DNA from: Ferruginibacter sp.
GTDB lineage: Bacteria > Bacteroidota > Bacteroidia > Chitinophagales > Chitinophagaceae
Direction: 5' to 3'
Assembly: GCA_014379625.1 (NCBI GenBank)
Contig: JACMLJ010000035.1
Coordinates: 1-64,000, forward strand
DNA: 64,000 nucleotides
Shown here: piece by piece, positions 35,976-45,132 of the stretch
How positions within the stretch are numbered: the stretch's first letter is position 1
Layout: each line of letters starts with the position of its first letter
Notes under the pieces: model-generated
Database searches by the model: none
The model's input: only the letters and a program-made list of their open reading frames with translations
What the model was told of the DNA's origin: nothing
Made by a program: the position numbers and the translations under genes

Positions 35976-36449
35976 ATGGCAACAAAATTAAATCTAGATA
36001 AATTAGACCTTCAAATCATCCATGAAATGATGGAAACCGCAGAAATCTCTTACGCCGAACTGGGTAAAAAATTGTTTGTAAGTGGCGGCACCATTCATGT
36101 CCGTATCAAAAAGCTCCAGGAGTTCAATATCGTTAAAGGTACAAGATTGAACGTAGATTTAAGGCAATTAGGCTACGATATTACCGCTTTTGTTGGAATT
36201 TATTTAGAAAAAAGTTCCTTGTATGATGCCGTTGCCAAAGAATTAATGGCAATACCTGAAATTGTACGGTTGAATTATATAACCGGTAATTACAGCATGT
36301 TTATAGAAATTGTATGTAAGGACATTACCCAACTCCGGTTTGTATTACATGATGAACTGCAGAAAATTAAGGGTATTGAACGTACAGAAACCTTTATTTC
36401 ACTCGAAGAGGGATTTACCCGTAATGTACAGGTAGCCCCGGTTGATTAA
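35976..36449 (+). CDS. Lrp/AsnC-family transcriptional regulator
   Basis: 157 aa. N-terminal winged helix-turn-helix (LDLQIIHEMMETAEISYAELGKKLFVSGGTIHVRIKKLQE, about 9-48) and C-terminal RAM ligand-binding domain (ITAFVGIYLEKSSLYDAVAKELMAIPEIVRLNYITGNYS). Such proteins sense amino acids and form octamers on DNA. It is the first intact core gene beyond the decayed element. Ligand unknown. Confidence 0.94.
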   Translation: MATKLNLDKLDLQIIHEMMETAEISYAELGKKLFVSGGTIHVRIKKLQEFNIVKGTRLNVDLRQLGYDITAFVGIYLEKSSLYDAVAKELMAIPEIVRLNYITGNYSMFIEIVCKDITQLRFVLHDELQKIKGIERTETFISLEEGFTRNVQVAPVD

Positions 36450-36622
36450 AATGCCCTCACCCACCAAACCGCAATATTGACACAGAATCAATTGTACGCA
36501 GTGCAAAAAGCCGGATTTACCCACACTTCGGGTTATATTTTATCAGGCAGTTAGTACAAATCTGAATTGGTATTGATGAACGGTTAATATTTTGGCCACT
36601 AAAAAGGTACTAAAGTCTGTCC

Positions 36623-37732
36623 TTAGTCATAACTCCTTACATCCACCGCATCCCTTAAACCATTCCCCAGCATATTAAAAGCCAATACCAGTAACATAAT
36701 CGCAAAACCAGGTATCATTGCCAGCATTGGATTGTGGGTGATGATAAAATTGTAATTTTCTTTGATCATCAATCCCCAGCTTGGCTGAGGGGGCTGTACA
36801 CCGATCCCTAAAAAACTTAAGCCGGCTTCAATTATAATAGCGGTAGCAAAGTTGCTGGCCGCAATCACCAGTACCGGGCCCAGTATATTGGGCAGGATAT
36901 GGCGGAGTATGATCCTGCCATCGCTTAACCCAAGCGCCCTGGCCGCCTGCACATATTCCAGTTCTTTTAAAGCCATTACCTGCCCCCTTATCAAACGGGC
37001 CACACTTACCCACATCGTTAAACCAACGGCAATGAATATCTGCCAGAAGCCTTTCCCCAGCGCCATGGTAATAGCAAATACCAATAGTAATGTAGGGATG
37101 CTCCAGGTAACATTTACCAGCCACATAATAATTTCGTCTATCCGTCCACGGTAATAACCCGCCAATGCGCCCAATATGATGCCGAGCGTAAGTGAAATGA
37201 TTACCGCAATTAATCCCACTGCCAGGCTGACCCGGGTACCAATCATCAGCCTGCTTAAAATATCCCGTCCAAATTTGTCGGTACCGAACAGGTAAGTTTT
37301 CGTGATGATATGTTGAGAGATGGACCGGCCAGGCTGGCGGTTGGTGAGTTGTTCAATAGAATAATACTGGATGACGGAAGTATCTTCATCCACATATTTA
37401 TTTACCTGCAATGTATCATTCCTGATGGCATAACTGCTAATCGGCAGGTATCGATAATCGTCCGGTTTGCCGCTGATTAGCTGCGAAAACCAGTTGACCC
37501 TGGTATTTTTTATATCGGGAATTTTCAAAAAAAGTTGTGAATAGCCTGGCTTTTTAGCCTGTATTTCCACTGTTTGCAGATCGGCATTGGGTGAACCGTC
37601 CGGCGCAACAAAGTATCCGAAAATAGTAACAAAAACTGCAACTGCTATAACCACCAATCCAAATAAAGCGCCCTTGTTTTTTTTAAGTCGTTTCCAGGTC
37701 TGCCGGGAAAAAGAAAAGGCTTGTTGTGACAT
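36623..37732 (-). CDS. ABC transporter permease, oligopeptide/dipeptide type (DppC/OppC-like)
   Basis: 369 aa inner-membrane permease. N-terminal OppC_N segment (TWKRLKKNKGALFGLVVIAVAVFVTIFGYFV), a ~100-aa periplasmic insert, then the BPD_transp_1 domain with the EAA loop ARALGLSDGRIILRHILPN and five more helices. The insert between helix 1 and 2 is longer than in E. coli DppC. Its partners (second permease, ATPases, binding protein) are not in the window. The glycosyltransferase gene starts upstream, 24 bp away. Confidence 0.9.
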   Translation of the reverse strand: MSQQAFSFSRQTWKRLKKNKGALFGLVVIAVAVFVTIFGYFVAPDGSPNADLQTVEIQAKKPGYSQLFLKIPDIKNTRVNWFSQLISGKPDDYRYLPISSYAIRNDTLQVNKYVDEDTSVIQYYSIEQLTNRQPGRSISQHIITKTYLFGTDKFGRDILSRLMIGTRVSLAVGLIAVIISLTLGIILGALAGYYRGRIDEIIMWLVNVTWSIPTLLLVFAITMALGKGFWQIFIAVGLTMWVSVARLIRGQVMALKELEYVQAARALGLSDGRIILRHILPNILGPVLVIAASNFATAIIIEAGLSFLGIGVQPPQPSWGLMIKENYNFIITHNPMLAMIPGFAIMLLVLAFNMLGNGLRDAVDVRSYD

Positions 37733-37756
37733 GCTGTAAATTACAATTTCATTGAA

Positions 37757-38896
37757 TTATTTCACTGTTCTTTCTTTCCAGGTGTATTTGCCAAATTTAC
37801 CCATCCAACCTGCAACCATTGTATATAAAATATGAAACGGCTGAGCCAGCGGAAACCACCAAAGTATAATTCGTTTATTAAAAAACCCGGCCACCGGGTA
37901 TAAAAAATATAGTTCCGTAATGGTCTTAGCCACTATCAATGCGATGAAATAACAGGCAAAGGGGTAAAATACAGCCGCCATTCCTAAAAGAAAGATCCAG
38001 ACATTAAAGAAATACACCAATACCAGCACCACGAAAATACTTTTATCTTCATACTTATCCGCTTTACTTGCCCAGCGTATGCGCTGGTTTAAGAATTGGG
38101 CAATCGTTTGTACAGGTTCTGTTTGTACGATTACTTCCTTTGTTTTTAAATAAGCGATACCATTGGGATACCTGTTAAAAATTTTATGTAACAGGAGCAT
38201 GTCATCCCCGCTCGCAATATTGTCGATGCCTTTAAAACCTCCCACTTCATTGAACGCTTTTTTTGTGTAGGCCAGGTTGGCGCCATTGCACATGCTGTGA
38301 AATTTTTTATGTACTGATGCGCCTGTTATCCCCTGCAAGGTCATAAAATCCAAAGCCTGGAAAAGCTCAATAAATTTATTGCTGCAATTAATGGAGACAG
38401 GCATTACTATAAACTCCGGCTTTTTTTCTTCATAAAAGGCAGCCATGGTTTGCAGCCAGTTTGCAGGAACAATACAGTCCGCATCGGTAGTTACAATGAG
38501 TTCACCCGTGGATTGCCGGATACCAATTTCAATGGCTTTTTTTTTATAAGAATTTATTTGGGTTGTTGCGATAAAATCCTTCAGAGAAATGAGGCGCACG
38601 TTATGTTCCGCATAGCCAGTTATAATTTCAGCGGTATTGTCTGTTGAATGATCATCTACCACCAGCACTTCAAACAGATGTTTGGGATAAGACTGATTAG
38701 TGATTGAATGGAGGCAATGGCCTATATTTTTTTCCTCGTTTCGTGCAGGAATGATAATGGATATTTTAGTGCCGGGCACCGGGTTTCCGGTGGGTTTAAA
38801 AATTGGGATACTCAACCAGCTTTGCCGGTAATAAATAATAAGTACAGCATAGATAATAAATAAAAACAGGGAAACAAGAAGTATAAGGAGCTCCAT
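37757..38896 (-). CDS. Membrane-bound family 2 glycosyltransferase
   Basis: Start taken at ATG 38896 (MELLILLVSLFLFIIYAV), 379 aa; an upstream ATG at 38926 adds ten polar residues before the membrane anchor. One N-terminal helix, GT2/GT-A domain (KISIIIPARNEEKNIGHCLHSI, VVDDHSTDNT, VTTDADCIV, GGFKGIDNIASGDDMLL and QRIRWASK), then three C-terminal helices. Processive-type GT2 (QxxRW-like QRIRW). Acceptor unknown. Followed at 24 bp by the OppC-like permease gene. Confidence 0.9.
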   Translation of the reverse strand: MELLILLVSLFLFIIYAVLIIYYRQSWLSIPIFKPTGNPVPGTKISIIIPARNEEKNIGHCLHSITNQSYPKHLFEVLVVDDHSTDNTAEIITGYAEHNVRLISLKDFIATTQINSYKKKAIEIGIRQSTGELIVTTDADCIVPANWLQTMAAFYEEKKPEFIVMPVSINCSNKFIELFQALDFMTLQGITGASVHKKFHSMCNGANLAYTKKAFNEVGGFKGIDNIASGDDMLLLHKIFNRYPNGIAYLKTKEVIVQTEPVQTIAQFLNQRIRWASKADKYEDKSIFVVLVLVYFFNVWIFLLGMAAVFYPFACYFIALIVAKTITELYFLYPVAGFFNKRIILWWFPLAQPFHILYTMVAGWMGKFGKYTWKERTVK

Positions 38897-39037
38897 ATTG
38901 GTATGTCGTACAAGTGAGTGACACAACTATGCCGCTACAAGTGCAATAGCTGGTAAAATAATAACGGCCTGGCAACCATAAGGGCATGCCAACAGGCAAA
39001 AATAATTTTTTAAAAATCAAATCAATCATATATCTTT

Positions 39038-39061
39038 ATATAGTTGTTTAAACAACTATAT
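39038..39061. promoter_or_regulatory. Perfect 24-bp palindrome overlapping the marR start codon
   Basis: ATATAGTTGTTT followed by its exact complement; the last two bases are the A and T of the start codon at 39060. It fits an autoregulatory MarR operator. Confidence 0.65.
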
Positions 39062-39539
39062 GCCTAACAACCAATTTAAGCGGGGAGAATTATACAGTTT
39101 TATCACTGGCAAAGCGAGCACGGCTATTGCAAGGCGGCTGCAAAAGAATTTTAAACAGGCAAACGTTGATATTACTATTGAACAATGGAGTGTATTGTAT
39201 CATTTGTGGAAACAGGATGGTTTGAGCCAGCAACAATTATGCGATGCCACTTTTAGGGATAAACCCAGTATTACGAGGCTGGTGGATAACCTGGAAAAAT
39301 TGCAGTTAGTAAAACGGGTGGCCAGTAAAGATGACAGGAGGATCAATATGATCTACCTCACCAAAGACGCTGTTCAACTACAGGAGCAAACAATGGAACT
39401 GGCCAATCAAACACTGAACGAGGCTTTGGCGGGTGTAACGAACGGGCAGATTGAAATCGCAAAAGAAGTTTTACAGATGGTGTATGATAACCTTACCCCC
39501 TCCAATTCCCCGGAAGCCGTGAGCAAAGCAGGGGGCTAA
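39060..39539 (+). CDS. MarR-family transcriptional regulator
   Basis: 159 aa. Helix bundle and winged helix: ARRLQKNFKQANVDITIEQWSVLYHLWKQDGLSQQQLCDATFRDKPSITRLVDNLEKLQLVKR and DDRRINMIYLTKDA. It is 131 bp upstream of an acyl-CoA dehydrogenase gene in the same direction, so it may control fatty-acid or aromatic-acid beta-oxidation, as MarR/FabR-like regulators do. Its own start codon is inside a perfect palindrome. Confidence 0.93.
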   Translation: MPNNQFKRGELYSFITGKASTAIARRLQKNFKQANVDITIEQWSVLYHLWKQDGLSQQQLCDATFRDKPSITRLVDNLEKLQLVKRVASKDDRRINMIYLTKDAVQLQEQTMELANQTLNEALAGVTNGQIEIAKEVLQMVYDNLTPSNSPEAVSKAGG

Positions 39540-39633
39540 GAAGCTAAGCTGCCTTTTCAGTTGGAGGTGGGATATTCATCAATTAAACCATGCCGTTATT
39601 AATAACAATTTAAACAACCATTCTCTTCTTAAA

Positions 39634-39663
39634 CCACTCCTCTGGAGGGGCTCGGGGGAGGCC
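39634..39663. repeat. GC-rich interspersed-repeat-like segment before the acyl-CoA dehydrogenase
   Basis: CCACTCCTCTGGAGGGGCTC followed by GGGGGAGGCC: resembles short GC-rich repeats often seen between and inside Bacteroidota genes (CTCCCC...GGGG type). It ends 7 bp before the ATG at 39671. Confidence 0.4.
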
Positions 39664-39670
39664 TTCAATT

Positions 39671-41464
39671 ATGAGCACATCCACATCAACAACCACATCA
39701 CTTAAAGGTGGTGAATGGTTAATCAAAGAAAGTAATGCGTTTGAAACCTTTACTCCGGAGGATTTTAACGAGGAGCAACTGATGGTGAAGGAAATGTGTT
39801 TGCAGTTCCTGAAAGCGGAAGTTCACCCGGTTGCGGACCGTATTGATAAATTAGAACCGGGACTGATGCCATCGCTGATGGTAAAAGCAGGTGAACAGGG
39901 TTTGCTGGGCGCTTCCATCCCCGAGGAATATGGCGGGTTGGGAAAAGATTTTATTACCTCTACGCTGGTAAATGAAGGTCTGGGTGGGGGCTATTCTTTT
40001 AGTGTAGCCATTGCGGCGCATACCGGAATTGGAACTTTGCCAATTTTATATTTTGGCACCGCTGAGCAAAAACAAAAATATATTCCCAAACTCGCCAGTG
40101 GGGAATGGAAAGGCGCTTATGGACTAACGGAACCGAACAGTGGCAGTGATGCCCTGGGGGCAAAAACATCCGCCGTTCTTTCTGCGGATGGCAAAAATTA
40201 TATTTTAAACGGCCAGAAATGCTGGATCACAAATGGCGGCTTCGCGGATGTTTTTACCGTGTTTGCGAAAATTGACGGGGACAAGTTTTCGACATTTATA
40301 GTGGAACGTGGGTTTGAAGGATTTACCCAGGGCCCGGAAGAGCATAAAATGGGTATCAAGGGTTCATCAACTGTTCAGCTTTATTTCCAGGATTGCAAAG
40401 TGCCGGTGGAAAATTTATTGGGCGAAATTGGTAAAGGGCATATCATCGCTTTTAATATTCTCAATATTGGTCGTTTAAAACTTTGTGCGGCCGCGTTGGG
40501 CGGGTCCAAAATGGCATTGGATACCACTATTGAGTATGCCAAAACAAGGGAGCAGTTTAAAACCCCAATTGCCAATTTTGGTGCAATTAAATTCAAACTG
40601 GCAGAAGCCGCTACCAGGATATTTGCGTGTGAAAGCGCCTTGTACCGTACCGGAAAATGGGTGGATGACAAGGAAATAGAACTTGCCAATGCCGGTAAAC
40701 CATTTAATGAAGCTTTATTAGGCGCGGCGGAAGAATTTGCCGTAGAGTGCGCCATTCTGAAAGTGCATGGCAGCGAAGTATTGGATTATGTGGTGGATGA
40801 AGGCGTACAGGTTTTTGGCGGCAACGGTTTCAGCGATGAATATGTGATCAGCAGGGCTTACCGTGACAGTCGTATCAACCGGATTTATGAAGGTACCAAC
40901 GAGATCAACCGATTGCTTACGGTGGACATGATCTTAAAAAGAGCCATGAAAGGCAAGCTCGATCTGATGGGCCCGGCCATGGCGGTTTCCAAAGAGTTAA
41001 TGAGTATCCCTGAATTTGGCAACGGGGATGACACCGCATTTGCAGCCGAAATAAAATCGGTGCTCAATATGAAAAAAAGTATTTTGATGGTGGCCGGCGC
41101 CGCCGTGCAAAAATTAATGATGAAGCTATCGGATGAACAGGAGATCCTGATGAATATCGCCGATATGGCCATTGAAACATTTGTAGCGGAAAGCACTTTA
41201 TTGCGGATCATTAAGATGGCGGATAAAAAGGGTGAGGCCATCAGCAGTATTCATATTGATATGATGCGTGTTTACCTGAATGATGCCATCGATAAAGTAA
41301 ACAAAGCCGGGAAAGAAGCCATCAATGGTTTTGCGGATGGAGACGAACAAAGAATGATGTTGCTGGGTTTGAAACGTTTTACCAAATCAGCGCCATTCAA
41401 TAGTAAAGATGCCCGCAGAAGGATCGCTGATGCCCTGATCTTAGCCAATAAATATCCCTGGTAA
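39671..41464 (+). CDS. Acyl-CoA dehydrogenase family protein (long, VLCAD-like)
   Basis: 597 aa, FAD enzyme that makes the alpha-beta double bond in acyl-CoA. N-terminal domain (EYGGLGKDFITSTLV), flavin motif AYGLTEPNSGSDALGAKTSA, WITNGGFADVF, C-terminal EYAKTREQFKTPIANFGAIKFKLAE and QVFGGNGFSDEY, YEGTNEINR. About 190 residues beyond the normal ACAD body form a second helical domain as in very-long-chain types. It lies downstream of a MarR gene. Chain length unknown. Confidence 0.94.
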   Translation: MSTSTSTTTSLKGGEWLIKESNAFETFTPEDFNEEQLMVKEMCLQFLKAEVHPVADRIDKLEPGLMPSLMVKAGEQGLLGASIPEEYGGLGKDFITSTLVNEGLGGGYSFSVAIAAHTGIGTLPILYFGTAEQKQKYIPKLASGEWKGAYGLTEPNSGSDALGAKTSAVLSADGKNYILNGQKCWITNGGFADVFTVFAKIDGDKFSTFIVERGFEGFTQGPEEHKMGIKGSSTVQLYFQDCKVPVENLLGEIGKGHIIAFNILNIGRLKLCAAALGGSKMALDTTIEYAKTREQFKTPIANFGAIKFKLAEAATRIFACESALYRTGKWVDDKEIELANAGKPFNEALLGAAEEFAVECAILKVHGSEVLDYVVDEGVQVFGGNGFSDEYVISRAYRDSRINRIYEGTNEINRLLTVDMILKRAMKGKLDLMGPAMAVSKELMSIPEFGNGDDTAFAAEIKSVLNMKKSILMVAGAAVQKLMMKLSDEQEILMNIADMAIETFVAESTLLRIIKMADKKGEAISSIHIDMMRVYLNDAIDKVNKAGKEAINGFADGDEQRMMLLGLKRFTKSAPFNSKDARRRIADALILANKYPW

Positions 41465-41670
41465 ATTATTCCGGGTGAGTACCCATTTGGTTATGATTTA
41501 CCCGGAATAATTGCTTTTCTGAAACATAAATCAGACCATTTCCAATCCCGGAAATGGTCTTTTGTTTGAGTTCATTTTTTTCTGTCCCTTACAATATATG
41601 TATCAGGAGGCTGCAAAGCAGGCGGAAATTCTCTAACAACGTATTTGACTTCAATACAACACCTCGTTAT

Positions 41671-41678
41671 TATATTTG
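41671..41678 (+). promoter_or_regulatory. -7 promoter element of the amidase gene
   Basis: TATATTTG fits TAnnTTTG; a TTTG at 41644-41647 could be the -33 element (23-bp gap, slightly long). ATG at 41718. Confidence 0.45.
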
Positions 41679-41717
41679 CGCATTCAGTTCCAGGCATAAA
41701 AAATTTACCTTGCACCG

Positions 41718-43460
41718 ATGAAATTCTTTTATACGCTTATTTTGATATTTAATGCGGGTATTATATCTGGCCAGGCGGATAATACTCCCTTTATCCGTTT
41801 AACCAATCCTTATAAAACAATCAATGCAGTAAAATCTTCAAGACAGTTTATAATTGGGTCTACCTGTAAAAACTGTGCGCTCACCATCAATGGTAAAAGG
41901 ATAAAGGTATATCCAACCGGTGCATTCGTACATGAATTAATATTGACGCCGGGAGACTCCCTTTTTACGATGCTGGCTGAAGCAGGCACCAAATCACTAA
42001 CAAAGAAAATCAATTATACTTACACGTTACCAATACCGGCTGAACCTCTACATACCCTGGAAATAGAAAGTATTAAAACCCTGCCAGCGGGCGACCTGGT
42101 ATTGATGCCGGGAGATAAGATTCAATTCAGGGTAAAGGCCTTGACGAATTGTGTAGTAAAAGCGATGCAAAATACCATTTTGTATGAATTACCTGTATCG
42201 CAAACCAGTGGGATGCCCGGCATTTACCAGGGTGAATATATGATTAGGGAATCTGATAGTTTTATGGTGAAGAAAATACCTGTTACTGTCACCGATTCTA
42301 CGGGTACAACTATTACCCGTGAAACTTCCAATCGTTTTTCCATACTTTCTTCATTGGCTTCGGAAATAGCCATTACCAAAGGAAGGCTGGCGCACCTGGA
42401 ATATGGCCTGGGCGATGACCGGCTGGGTGGAGCGAAGATCGGTTACCTCGATAGCAATATTGTATTAAAAATTGCAGGGAAAGTTGGTAGCCATTATAAA
42501 GTGCAATTAGCAAAAACACGTACGGCCTATATCCCGGATGAACTGGTGGAACTGATGCCTAAGGGAACTTTCACACCCGAATCGTTGACCAGCAACTGGA
42601 CTGTTTATGGTGACGATAAATATGATTATGTAAAATGTGGTTTATTTGCCAGGCTGCCTTACCAGTCATTTCAACTGGTGGATCCTTCAAGGATAGTGGT
42701 GGATATTTTTGGCGCTACCAACAACACCAACTGGATAACGCAATTAGAAACCGCTAAGGAAATAAAGCATGTGTATTACGAACAAAAAGAAGATGATGTA
42801 TTCCGGATCATCATTGAATTAAAACATGCGCAGCATTGGGGCCACCAATTGTATTATGCCGGAAATTCCCTCGTTATTAAAATAAAACACCAGCCCGAAA
42901 ATTTATCACTTAAAAATTTAACCATCGCCGTGGATGCCGGGCACGGGGGAACTAATACTGGAGCCGTAGGTCCAACCGGTGTATTGGAAAAAGAATTAAC
43001 GCTGGCAGTTTCCTTAAAACTACAAAAAGCCCTCGAAAAAGAAGGGGCAAGTGTTATCATGACCCGTACGAAAGAACAGTTTTTTGATAATAAGGAACGC
43101 ATTCTATTTTACCGGGATAGTTTGCCGGATTTACTGCTCAGTATTCACTTAAACTCTTCGGAAGACCCAATACGGGTAGGTGGTACAGGCACGTTCTATC
43201 GTTATGTAGGGTTTAAAAATCTTAGTTTGAATATTTACAGGCGGATCCTGGAATTAGGTTTAAGGGAATACGGCAATACCGGTTCTTTTAATTTTATGCT
43301 CAACAGTCCTACTGAATATCCAAATGCACTGGTAGAAACATTGTTCCTCAGCAATCCCGAAGAGGAGATGAAAATTCTTGACCCGGAATTTCAGCAACAG
43401 ATGGTTGAAAAAATTGTGAGTGGCATAAAAGATTTTTTGGAGGGATGTAAAACTGAATAA
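41718..43460 (+). CDS. N-acetylmuramoyl-L-alanine amidase (Amidase_3)
   Basis: 580 aa exported cell-wall hydrolase that cuts the stem peptide from N-acetylmuramic acid. Signal peptide, ~380 residues of beta-rich N-terminal domains (an SH3-like part around DRLGGAKIGYLDSNIVLKIAGKVG and an AMIN-like part with VDIFGATNN...), then the zinc amidase domain (about 395-578): AVDAGHGG (His), GVLEKELT (Glu), LLSIHLNSS (His) and catalytic Glu in VETLFLSN. Single gene; an ordinary size for Bacteroidota. Confidence 0.92.
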   Translation: MKFFYTLILIFNAGIISGQADNTPFIRLTNPYKTINAVKSSRQFIIGSTCKNCALTINGKRIKVYPTGAFVHELILTPGDSLFTMLAEAGTKSLTKKINYTYTLPIPAEPLHTLEIESIKTLPAGDLVLMPGDKIQFRVKALTNCVVKAMQNTILYELPVSQTSGMPGIYQGEYMIRESDSFMVKKIPVTVTDSTGTTITRETSNRFSILSSLASEIAITKGRLAHLEYGLGDDRLGGAKIGYLDSNIVLKIAGKVGSHYKVQLAKTRTAYIPDELVELMPKGTFTPESLTSNWTVYGDDKYDYVKCGLFARLPYQSFQLVDPSRIVVDIFGATNNTNWITQLETAKEIKHVYYEQKEDDVFRIIIELKHAQHWGHQLYYAGNSLVIKIKHQPENLSLKNLTIAVDAGHGGTNTGAVGPTGVLEKELTLAVSLKLQKALEKEGASVIMTRTKEQFFDNKERILFYRDSLPDLLLSIHLNSSEDPIRVGGTGTFYRYVGFKNLSLNIYRRILELGLREYGNTGSFNFMLNSPTEYPNALVETLFLSNPEEEMKILDPEFQQQMVEKIVSGIKDFLEGCKTE

Positions 43461-43666
43461 GGGGTAAATAAGGTGACCATTGATGTCGAACCAACAATAA
43501 CGGGATATTTATCAATCTTCATACCGGCAAATATAATAGTTTCATACATTATGCAGCCGATGAAGCATTTCCGCCAACGTCATTATTTTAAGTACTGTAC
43601 TTACCTTATTTACCATTTATCCCTCTTTTACCATAAACACCTAAACCGGGGAATATTATTTTTCTT

Positions 43667-43674
43667 TACCTTTG
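43667..43674 (+). promoter_or_regulatory. -7 promoter element of the oxidoreductase beta-subunit gene
   Basis: TACCTTTG fits TAnnTTTG, 22 bp before the ATG at 43697. It shows that the gene is read from its own promoter, not as part of an operon. Confidence 0.5.
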
Positions 43675-43696
43675 TTTTTTATTTAATATTTGTCAT

Positions 43697-44743
43697 ATGA
43701 GCGTAACCGCGACAGCTATCCCTACCCAACAGGTTTTAACCGCAAAAGATTTTACTACCGACCAGGAAGTTCGTTGGTGCCCCGGATGCGGGGATTATTC
43801 AATTTTGGCACAGGTGCAAAAGATTATGCCTACCCTGGGGATACCGAGGGAAAATATCGTAATTGTATCCGGAATTGGTTGCAGCAGCCGTTTTCCGTAT
43901 TACATGAATACCTACGGTATGCACAGCATCCATGGCAGGGCTACAGCGGTAGCGAGCGGGTTAAAAGCCGCACGCCCTGAGTTAAGTGTATGGATCGTGA
44001 CCGGTGACGGAGACGGTTTGAGCATTGGCGGTAACCATACCATTCATTTATTGCGCAGGAATTTTGATGTAAATGTTTTATTGTTCAATAACCAGATCTA
44101 CGGGTTAACCAAGGGACAGTATTCGCCTACCTCCGAAGAAAGTAAGATTACCAAATCCACACCGTTTGGAAGTATTGATCATCCTTTTAATCCTTTGGCG
44201 CTGGCAATGGGGGCCGATGCAAGTTTTATAGCCCGCACGATGGACAGGGATCCAAAGCATTTACAGGCAATGTTGTTGCGCTCGCAGGCACATAGGGGGG
44301 CATCATTTTTAGAGATCTATCAAAACTGTAATATTTTTAATGACGGCGCTTTTGAAATGTTTACTGAAAAGACTACCAAGCCCGAAGAAGTATTGTTTGC
44401 AGAGCAGGGTAAACCATTGGTATTTGGCGCAACCCAAAACAAGGGCATTAAGCTGGATGGATTTAAACCCGTGATTGTGGAGATTGGGGAAGCTGGTGTA
44501 AGCATGGATGACCTTTGGATCCACGATGACAGGGATTTTTACAAGGCACAGGTATTGATCCGCATGTTTGATGACCCTAAATTAGCAGGTCATTTACCAA
44601 GGCCATTCGGGGTATTTTACGAAACAGACAGGGCCTGCTACGAAGATAGTATGGCCATGCAAATAGAAGAAGTAATTGCCAAAAGAGGCAAGGGCGACCT
44701 TGATAAATTACTGAGAGGTAATGAAATATGGACGATTAGTTAA
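43697..44743 (+). CDS. korB: 2-oxoacid:ferredoxin oxidoreductase, beta subunit
   Basis: 348 aa thiamine-diphosphate subunit that oxidatively decarboxylates 2-oxoacids (2-oxoglutarate type by pattern) and reduces ferredoxin. Motifs: WCPGCGDYSILAQ, GIGCSSRFPYYMNTYGMHSIHGRA, TPP site GDGDGLSIGGNH...NNQIYGLTKGQYSPTS. The alpha subunit gene normally directly precedes it but is absent here: the upstream neighbour is the amidase and the gene has its own promoter. The symbol follows the family, not a complete operon. Confidence 0.9.
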   Translation: MSVTATAIPTQQVLTAKDFTTDQEVRWCPGCGDYSILAQVQKIMPTLGIPRENIVIVSGIGCSSRFPYYMNTYGMHSIHGRATAVASGLKAARPELSVWIVTGDGDGLSIGGNHTIHLLRRNFDVNVLLFNNQIYGLTKGQYSPTSEESKITKSTPFGSIDHPFNPLALAMGADASFIARTMDRDPKHLQAMLLRSQAHRGASFLEIYQNCNIFNDGAFEMFTEKTTKPEEVLFAEQGKPLVFGATQNKGIKLDGFKPVIVEIGEAGVSMDDLWIHDDRDFYKAQVLIRMFDDPKLAGHLPRPFGVFYETDRACYEDSMAMQIEEVIAKRGKGDLDKLLRGNEIWTIS

Positions 44744-45132
44744 GCGACTCCAAAAATATATTTGTTTTTTAATCAATTAAATTAATTGGATTAGGTGGAT
44801 GATTCGCATAGGCTTTTCTACATCGGGTATTTCTTTTAGAATGCTAACTTTCGCCTCCCCAGCCGGCGGGGCTGCGTAACTGCAACGCAGCTGCTTTTGC
44901 ATCTTTCAAAAAATTTGCTTCGCATTTTTTGAATCCCGGCTTCGCCGTGACCGATCCAAAAGAGGCTGCTTATGCAGTTACTAGTTTAAAATCGACCATG
45001 GCGCATTCACCAAAATCATCCAGCACTGCTTTTGCGAATTATCTACTTAATCCTATAAATTAACATGCAGGTTCAGGATTTTTGCCTGCATATTAATTTA
45101 ATCACTACAAGAAATAGAAACAATATTGTGGG
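44744..45132. other. Intergenic region with a branched hairpin element
   Basis: 389 bp after korB and at the 3' side of convergent asd. It holds the imperfect inverted-repeat element at 44876-44981. A GC-rich stretch GCCTCCCCAGCCGGCGGGGC precedes it (44853-44872), itself a hairpin. I saw no reading frame. Confidence 0.5.
44876..44981. repeat. 106-bp nested inverted-repeat element (three-way-junction-like)
   Basis: Outer arms GTAACTGCAACGCAGCTGC... and ...GCTGCTTATGCAGTTAC pair over about 24 bp with a few mismatches; they enclose a hairpin with stem TTCAAAAAAT/ATTTTTTGAA (44905-44933) and one CGGC-TTC-GCCG (44937-44947). Such shapes occur in REP/MITE-like repeats and in structured RNAs. Confidence 0.55.

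Noticed and set aside
43473-43700. 75-codon frame between amidase and korB
   Set aside because: Hydrophobic random-looking sequence overlapping the korB start and its promoter.
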